Of a DNA stretch of 41,837 nucleotides, positions 39,000-41,837 are shown piece after piece. Position numbers and translations under genes: made by a program. The stretch is from IMG/VR virus record IMGVR_UViG_3300035680_000025, positions 1-41,837 of that record. One strand, given 5' to 3'. Position 1 is the first letter of the stretch; each line of letters starts with the position of its first letter. The notes beneath the pieces are model-generated. The model was not told the DNA's origin and did no database searches. It worked only from the letters and a program-made list of their open reading frames with translations. The stretch is from a virus.

Positions 39000-39080
39000 T
39001 GGTAGATGCTGAGGGAATCGAACCCAATCTCTGAGAGGATCAAAACCTCTAGTGCTAAAAAACCGTTACACTACGCATCA
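39000..39080 (-). tRNA. trnQ: tRNA-Gln (anticodon TTG)
   Basis: On the minus strand the acceptor begins TGATGCG at 39080. The anticodon stem is AGAGG/CCTCT with loop TTTTGAT, giving anticodon TTG. The 3' end is followed by an encoded CCA (39002-39000). U8, A9, G10 and the T-loop TTCGATT are present. Weak points are mismatches at acceptor pairs 1-72 and 7-66 and only three good pairs in the T stem. It may be a functional but divergent tRNA or one that is decaying. Confidence 0.65.
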
Positions 39081-39090
39081 ATTATAAAAA

Positions 39091-39188
39091 TGGTCTAGGT
39101 GACAGGATTCGAACCTGCGAGAGACAGACACTTACTGCCCCCAAGTAGTTCCAAGCTACCCCGATTACCAAGCTATCGCAACACCTAG
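39091..39188 (-). tRNA. trnP: tRNA-Pro (anticodon TGG) with an unusually long variable arm
   Basis: The acceptor is CTAGGTG/CACCTAG with A73 and an encoded CCA (39093-39091). The anticodon stem is GGTAG/CTACT with loop CTTGGAA, giving TGG. The T arm is GCAGG-TTCGAAT-CCTGT. C1-G72, A73 and G35-G36 are proline identity elements. Between anticodon and T stems lies a ~25-nt variable region that folds as an 8-bp stem (GGGGGCAG/CTGTCTCT with G-T pairs) and 7-nt loop. Long variable arms are normal for Leu, Ser and Tyr, not Pro. Total length with CCA is 98 nt. Confidence 0.72.
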
Positions 39189-39191
39189 ATA

Positions 39192-39278
39192 TGGTGTGTC
39201 ACATAGGATTCGAACCTACTCAGCCCAAAGGCAAATGATTTACAGTCATTCTCAACTCTCCAACTTTGACGGTGACAC
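39192..39278 (-). tRNA. trnY: tRNA-Tyr (anticodon GTA)
   Basis: The acceptor is GTGTCAC/GTGACAC with A73 and an encoded CCA (39194-39192). The anticodon loop is CTGTAAA, giving GTA. The variable arm is of moderate class II length, as expected for tRNA-Tyr, and the T arm is GTAGG-TTCGAAT-CCTAT. Position 8 appears to be C rather than the usual U. Confidence 0.82.
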
Positions 39279-39291
39279 ATATTAAAAAAAG

Positions 39292-39364
39292 AGCCGTAGG
39301 AGGAATTCGAATCCCCGACCACCGAATTACAAATTCGACGCTCTACCAACTGAGCTACTACGGC
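39292..39364 (-). tRNA. trnT: tRNA-Thr (anticodon TGT), CCA not encoded
   Basis: A clean cloverleaf: acceptor GCCGTAG/CTACGGC, D arm GCTC-AGTTGGTA-GAGC, anticodon stem TCGAA/TTCGG with loop TTTGTAA (anticodon TGT) and T arm GGGGA-TTCGAAT-TCCTC, with discriminator T. The bases after it are not CCA, so the 3' end must be added after transcription. Confidence 0.9.
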
Positions 39365-39369
39365 ATTGA

Positions 39370-39441
39370 CACTTCTGAGGGGAATCGAACCCCTATTTGG
39401 TGGATGAAAACCACCCGTCCTAACCATTAGACGACAGAAGC
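39370..39441 (-). tRNA. trnE: tRNA-Glu (anticodon TTC), CCA not encoded
   Basis: The acceptor is GCTTCTG/CAGAAGT (first pair G-U), the D arm GTCTAATGGTTAGGAC, the anticodon stem GGTGG/CCACC with loop TTTTCAT (anticodon TTC), and the T arm AGGGG-TTCGATT-CCCCT with discriminator G. No CCA follows. It lies five bases before the Thr gene, so they share one precursor. Confidence 0.9.
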
Positions 39442-39454
39442 AAAATTGGCTCGC

Positions 39455-39535
39455 TTATTTGTTGACGGAGGCATTAGTCTTTCGACAGCGAACGATGATC
39501 ACTATTACGATCCTCTCCGAAGCAGTTTTTTGATT
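39455..39535 (-). other. Structured spacer inside the tRNA array, possible small stable RNA or tRNA relic
   Basis: The 126 bases between the Glu and Asn tRNAs (39442-39567) are far longer than other spacers in the array and hold no cloverleaf. The minus strand can fold into an outer stem (CGG-AG-AGG with CCTCCG), a GATC-GTAATAGT-GATC hairpin and a GTC-GAAA-GAC hairpin with a GNRA loop. At its upstream end, tactcagcccaa (39544-39555) repeats bases of the Tyr gene (39217-39228), which suggests a decayed tRNA. T4 carries two small stable RNAs in its own tRNA cluster, an analogy only. Confidence 0.3.
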
Positions 39536-39567
39536 TGGGGACATACTCAGCCCAAGATTTTATAAAA

Positions 39568-39642
39568 TGGCTCTCAGGGTAGGATTCGAACCTACAACCT
39601 AGAAATTAACAGTTTCCCGCTCTACCATTGAGCTACCTGAGA
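39568..39642 (-). tRNA. trnN: tRNA-Asn (anticodon GTT)
   Basis: The acceptor is TCTCAGG/CCTGAGA, D arm GCTC-AATGGTA-GAGC, anticodon stem GGAAA/TTTCT with loop CTGTTAA (anticodon GTT), T arm GTAGG-TTCGAAT-CCTAC, G73 and an encoded CCA (39570-39568). All stems pair well. Confidence 0.9.
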
Positions 39643-39644
39643 TT

Positions 39645-39721
39645 TGGTGAGAGTCGCGGGATTTGAACCCACAAGACCACGGATTAAAAGTCCGTTGCTT
39701 TACCAAATAAGCTTCACTCTC
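39645..39721 (-). tRNA. trnK: tRNA-Lys (anticodon TTT)
   Basis: The acceptor is GAGAGTG/GACTCTC (pair 7-66 mismatched), D arm GCTT-ATTTGGTA-AAGC, anticodon stem ACGGA/TCCGT with loop CTTTTAA (anticodon TTT), T arm GTGGG-TTCAAAT-CCCGC, A73 and an encoded CCA (39647-39645). It is the first tRNA of the array in the direction of transcription. Confidence 0.88.
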
Positions 39722-39807
39722 ATAATATTAAAAACATTCAGTGTGCTTGTTTCATCACAATCTCCCTTTCGGACTTTAATGTGTTCGGCCACATAACCCC
39801 TAGATAA

Positions 39808-39837
39808 CAAAAAACCCCATCTTGTTAAGGATGGGGT
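39808..39837 (-). terminator. Rho-independent terminator on the minus strand
   Basis: In minus orientation a perfect 8-bp stem ACCCCATC/GATGGGGT (39837-39830 with 39821-39814) with an 8-nt loop is followed by a run of six T (39814-39809). It ends the chain of small genes upstream, so the tRNA array probably has its own promoter in 39722-39807. In that stretch I see only an ATGTG-GCCGAA-CACAT hairpin and no clear -35/-10 pair. Confidence 0.8.
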
Positions 39838-39865
39838 GAAAACGAAACAGGATATTACCATATAA

Positions 39866-39928
39866 TCATTTGCACCGCCACCCAGATGGTGTCGGTTTCT
39901 CCTGATTATAATTTTGGTTGTTGCTCAT
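39866..39928 (-). CDS. Possible 20-aa peptide gene
   Basis: The frame encodes MSNNQNYNQEKPTPSGWRCK. It lies between the gene ending at 39974 and the terminator at 39808-39837. TAAATA lies eleven bases before the ATG. Its second half overlaps a near-perfect 9-bp hairpin (accgccacc 39874-39882 with ggtgtcggt 39888-39896), so the DNA may be a structured RNA instead. The rest of 39722-39973 has no other gene. Confidence 0.25.
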   Translation of the reverse strand: MSNNQNYNQEKPTPSGWRCK

Positions 39929-39973
39929 GTCGTTATTCTTATTTAGCAGATGCGTTTAGATTTTCAAGTTCTT

Positions 39974-40171
39974 TTATAATAAAATTTCATTCATTTGATC
40001 AATTATCTCATTAATATTGATTGGAGATGCGTTTGTTTTATAGAATTGTGCTGCTGGTGAATACCAATTAACCCAATGGGTAATATTCTCAATAGATACA
40101 CCATTCAAATATTTGGAGTAAATGAGTAAATCAATATCAGCAAAATCCATCTCTTTTAATTCTTTGTCCAT
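39974..40171 (-). CDS. Hypothetical protein, 65 aa
   Basis: The protein starts MDKELKEMDFADIDLLIYSK and has YLNGVSIENITHWVNWYSPA and a C-terminal acidic helix (INEIIDQMNEILL). It is small and helical with several Trp and Tyr residues, possibly a DNA- or protein-binding three-helix fold; no family is known to me. ATG 40171 follows the upstream stop by one base, so it relies on that gene for translation. A TTG start at 40183 is less likely. Confidence 0.55.
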   Translation of the reverse strand: MDKELKEMDFADIDLLIYSKYLNGVSIENITHWVNWYSPAAQFYKTNASPININEIIDQMNEILL

Positions 40172-40172
40172 A

Positions 40173-40592
40173 TTATTCCCCAAGTTCTTTCTTCAATTGT
40201 TCCAGAAGCAGAATTTTCTGTTCCTTGGTCTTTGCCAATTTGTTCATTTCCTTCTCCTTTTTCTTACGTTCGTATTCTTCCTTGCGCTTACGTTCCGCTT
40301 CCAGACATTTGATACGTTCATCCTGTCTCTTTTTCACAATAAAATCAATTGCTGATTGGGCGGTGATCTGTTCTTGTTTCACCACAAGGAACGCAAAAGA
40401 TTTATTTTTATTTTTTGGCAAGTTGAAATTGCTCACAAATTCTTCCAATTCATATAAATCATCATCCTCCACCTCTTCCCATGGGGAATGATCTTCCACT
40501 AAAACCCTTGTGATGTCGGAGTAATCGTCCCCATAATTGAAATAAACCGTGTTGGTTTCCGTATTTGCGATAATCAATTTTACTTGTTTCAT
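40173..40592 (-). CDS. Hypothetical coiled-coil protein, 139 aa
   Basis: The N-terminal half is a small mixed domain (MKQVKLIIANTETNTVYFNY, VEDHSPWEEVEDDDLYELEE). The C-terminal half is a long charged coiled coil from about residue 85 (IVKKRQDERIKCLEAERKRK, EEYERKKKEKEMNKLAKTKE). It is not recognised. It belongs to the minus-strand chain of small genes ending at 39808. A weak TACAAT lies six bases before the ATG, but no good -35 is seen 16-17 bases further up. Confidence 0.62.
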   Translation of the reverse strand: MKQVKLIIANTETNTVYFNYGDDYSDITRVLVEDHSPWEEVEDDDLYELEEFVSNFNLPKNKNKSFAFLVVKQEQITAQSAIDFIVKKRQDERIKCLEAERKRKEEYERKKKEKEMNKLAKTKEQKILLLEQLKKELGE

Positions 40593-40606
40593 GTCTTTAT
40601 TGTATT

Positions 40607-40714
40607 CTAGTTTTTAAGGCACTCCAGCCCGTAATCGTTTTGATCTTCCGTTGTGATAGGAATTACTGGCGGCAAACAACGTTCCTTTATCATTATAGAT
40701 GGGAACCTTACCAA
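40607..40714 (-). CDS. Possible 35-aa protein with TTG start, nested in another gene
   Basis: A frame beginning at TTG 40714 encodes MVRFPSIMIKERCLPPVIPI then TTEDQNDYGLECLKN. It lies inside the 74-residue gene in another frame. The reason to list it is that TTGACA-N16-TATGAT (40747-40720) ends exactly five bases before this TTG, the same arrangement as the other sigma70-type starts here. The composition of the second half is protein-like. An internal ATG at 40693 is an alternative. Confidence 0.3.
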   Translation of the reverse strand: MVRFPSIMIKERCLPPVIPITTEDQNDYGLECLKN

Positions 40715-40838
40715 AGCTGATCATATACCAGAGAAAGTGGATGTCAATCCTCCTGTCCATGCAGATGTGAATACCAAAGGAAATATCGGGATATCCGAAA
40801 TCGGTGATCCAGAATTTTTTAATCTTGTGGAATTTCAT
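40614..40838 (-). CDS. Hypothetical protein, 74 aa
   Basis: The protein reads MKFHKIKKFWITDFGYPDIS, FGIHICMDRRIDIHFLWYMI, SFGKVPIYNDKGTLF and ends in a basic tail. It is strand-rich with many aromatics. AAGGA lies seven bases before the ATG, one of few proper Shine-Dalgarno sites in the window. It overlaps the 38-residue gene upstream by 20 bases. It is not recognised, and its 3' half shares DNA with a possible second frame. Confidence 0.5.
   Translation of the reverse strand: MKFHKIKKFWITDFGYPDISFGIHICMDRRIDIHFLWYMISFGKVPIYNDKGTLFAASNSYHNGRSKRLRAGVP
40720..40747 (-). promoter_or_regulatory. Sigma70-type promoter abutting a TTG codon
   Basis: TTGACA (40747-40742), 16-bp spacer, TATGAT (40725-40720), then five bases to TTG at 40714. 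The promoter is inside the coding frame of the 74-residue gene, so it may instead drive the genes downstream. Confidence 0.45.
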
Positions 40839-40935
40839 TCTTATCCTTACAAGTTCTTTTCCACTTAAACCATTTCAACCATTTGCAGGTTGAGGTTTCG
40901 TTTTTGATTTTCTTTCGTAGCTTTTTATATTTCAT
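40819..40935 (-). CDS. Hypothetical Lys/Trp-rich protein, 38 aa
   Basis: The ATG overlaps the previous gene's stop (ATGA). The product is MKYKKLRKKIKNETSTCKWL then KWFKWKRTCKDKNEIPQD. It is very basic with four aromatic residues in the KWLKWFKWK stretch, which could bind nucleic acid or membrane. The overlap on both sides supports it as part of the gene chain. Confidence 0.45.
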   Translation of the reverse strand: MKYKKLRKKIKNETSTCKWLKWFKWKRTCKDKNEIPQD

Positions 40936-41213
40936 ATCATGCGGGATGCTTCCCAATCCGCCAAAGGACGGGCATTGTAATTACAATCAATATTGTGAAC
41001 CTCTCGCCAATTTGCCAGACAGGATAGCTCATTAGCGAGATCATCAGCCAATTTCCTTTCGGCATTGAGATCATCGAGACGATCATTCAACTGATCGATG
41101 ATAGATTGTAGGGCATCACGGGAACCGATGAACAGTTCATCACATTCCGCGATTTCCAGCTTGCCGTTTTTCCTTCGATGTAGGACTACTTGACTTGGTT
41201 CTTCTTTGTTCAT
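40932..41213 (-). CDS. Hypothetical coiled-coil protein, 93 aa
   Basis: The protein has a short beta start (EPSQVVLHRRKNGKLEIAEC) and a helical coiled coil in the middle (ALQSIIDQLNDRLDDLNAER, KLADDLANELSCLANW). It ends LADWEASRMI. It looks like a small oligomerising protein of unknown role. ATGA joins it to both neighbours. Confidence 0.6.
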   Translation of the reverse strand: MNKEEPSQVVLHRRKNGKLEIAECDELFIGSRDALQSIIDQLNDRLDDLNAERKLADDLANELSCLANWREVHNIDCNYNARPLADWEASRMI

Positions 41214-41458
41214 ATTTTTACAAATGTCCCATCTTCAACCGCTTTACGAATATATCTCATAAAGTATATTGCCTTGTCATGATTTTGGAAGGTTGCATCT
41301 CCACAATCCTCAATAGGAACAGGGAATCTATAAAGACCGCATTCATCTTCTGGTAATCCATTACCAATAACAACTACGTTATAATATAGAATACCTTTAC
41401 GATACTCTACAAATCTCACATAATTTTTATCTACAATTTGTTTTATTGTTAATTTCAT
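41210..41458 (-). CDS. Hypothetical phage protein, 82 aa
   Basis: The protein starts MKLTIKQIVDKNYVRFVEYR and continues KGILYYNVVVIGNGLPEDEC, GLYRFPVPIEDCGDATFQNH and DKAIYFMRYIRKAVEDGTFV. Small proteins of this type, with a strand pair, a short acidic turn and a terminal helix, are common in T4-like phages, but I do not know the function. It overlaps the preceding and following genes by ATGA. Confidence 0.62.
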   Translation of the reverse strand: MKLTIKQIVDKNYVRFVEYRKGILYYNVVVIGNGLPEDECGLYRFPVPIEDCGDATFQNHDKAIYFMRYIRKAVEDGTFVKI

Positions 41459-41685
41459 TTTATACTTGATCCGAATTTTTTATCAATCTTTGCTTTTTCG
41501 GTGACATCTTCCACTGATCTTGTGCCTTGACTAACACCAATCACTTCCCATCCATCTTCCCAAGTCTTATCATCCTTTTTGATTTTGATGAACTTATTCA
41601 TCACGGCGAATTTTGAAGGAATCCATGCCATATGATGTTGGTTTATTCGCTTGAGTGAACATTGTGTGTATGTATCTTTTTTCAT
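41455..41685 (-). CDS. Conserved small phage protein, 76 aa (frame open to the window edge)
   Basis: The protein MKKDTYTQCSLKRINQHHMA, WIPSKFAVMNKFIKIKKDDK, TWEDGWEVIGVSQGTRSVED resembles a conserved T4-like family with a TxCxL start, WIPxKFAxxxKxxKLK and DGWEV. I chose ATG 41685 because the family usually begins a few residues before the TQC motif. The same frame has no stop back to the end of the window (41837) and could start at ATG 41760 or beyond, so the protein may be longer. The gene has no TAAATA-type element before 41685. Confidence 0.55.
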   Translation of the reverse strand: MKKDTYTQCSLKRINQHHMAWIPSKFAVMNKFIKIKKDDKTWEDGWEVIGVSQGTRSVEDVTEKAKIDKKFGSSIK

Positions 41686-41837
41686 AATTTTAATCAGTAA
41701 TATAATATAAACCCATCTTTCACAAACAAAATTGAGACTATCCTTGATAAATTCCCGCATTGTTTTATCATTGTTTGGTGTAATAACTTCAAACCAAACC
41801 CCTCTAAGTTCCGATATGAATGAAAAATCTTTTATAA

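Noticed and set aside
39455-39535. Hammerhead-type ribozyme in the tRNA gap
   Set aside because: A GAAA and three stems suggested it, but the CUGAUGA core is missing and GAAA is the loop of a hairpin.
1-41837. Recoded stop codons, as in some large phages
   Set aside because: TAA, TAG and TGA all end recognisable proteins at the expected lengths, and no in-frame stop interrupts a conserved gene.
1-41837. CRISPR array or long direct repeats
   Set aside because: No regularly spaced repeats are seen; the repeats noticed are within protein-coding zinc ribbons, NUMOD3 units and the portal tail.

Overview
This window is a segment of a lytic, T4-like contractile-tailed phage genome, distant from T4 itself. 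The evidence is a set of recognisable T4-type proteins: gp4-like head-completion nuclease, gp21 prohead protease, gp22 scaffold, gp23 major capsid protein, gp20 portal, gp15- and gp13-like tail/neck proteins and gp5-like baseplate hub pieces. Phage NrdA/NrdB, ThyX, an M15 endolysin, a gp31/GroES-like protein and a tRNA array agree with this. The order is scrambled relative to T4. No integrase, repressor or CRISPR array is seen. The sequence is AT-leaning and uses all three stop codons normally. The host cannot be named from the sequence.

Layout. 1-7.4 kb (+): tail fibre end, a small ORF, gp4, a homing endonuclease, then the capsid block gp21, core protein, gp22, gp23, closed by a terminator. 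7.4-9.6 kb (-): two homing endonucleases. 9.7-16.4 kb (+): a possible virion protein, a GT11 fucosyltransferase-like enzyme, gp62-like and GroES-like proteins, small conserved phage proteins, a DinG/XPD-type helicase and an AAA ATPase. 16.4-17.3 kb (-): a ribbon-helix-helix gene overlapping a GIY-YIG endonuclease. 17.4-26.7 kb, mostly +: gp15, portal, ParB-like protein, gp13, and a baseplate hub split into OB-fold and spike genes. This stretch is interrupted on - by an HNH endonuclease, a membrane-anchored PAS protein and a small repeat protein. 26.7-32.4 kb, mostly -: nrdA, nrdB, clpP, an HNH endonuclease, endolysin and a DUF1353 protein. 32.4-35.4 kb (+): thyX and small genes. 35.4-41.8 kb (-): CCA-adding enzyme, a large unknown protein, seven tRNA genes and a chain of overlapping small genes.

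The most striking signal is at gene starts. At least 22 genes on both strands have TAAATA or TAAGTA exactly 5 nt before the start codon, and three more have it at 6-7 nt. These include two GTG starts and most of the homing endonucleases. A second set of six starts carries a complete sigma70-type promoter, TTGACA-N16-(-10 hexamer), ending 5-7 nt before the start codon. If the hexamers are -10 elements, transcription begins at or beside the first base of the start codon. The phage would then make leaderless mRNAs in both promoter classes. Genes without such a promoter usually overlap the gene before them (ATGA or similar), as expected for translational coupling. The capsid gene is an exception: its nearest late-type element lies in the end of gp22, which would give a leader of about 123 nt.

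Other unusual points are six free-standing homing endonucleases in 42 kb, a tRNA-Pro with a class II-like long variable arm, and a phage CCA-adding enzyme beside tRNAs of which some encode CCA and some do not. Also notable are an endonuclease and the portal tail encoded on opposite strands of the same DNA, and a PAS protein with a membrane anchor.
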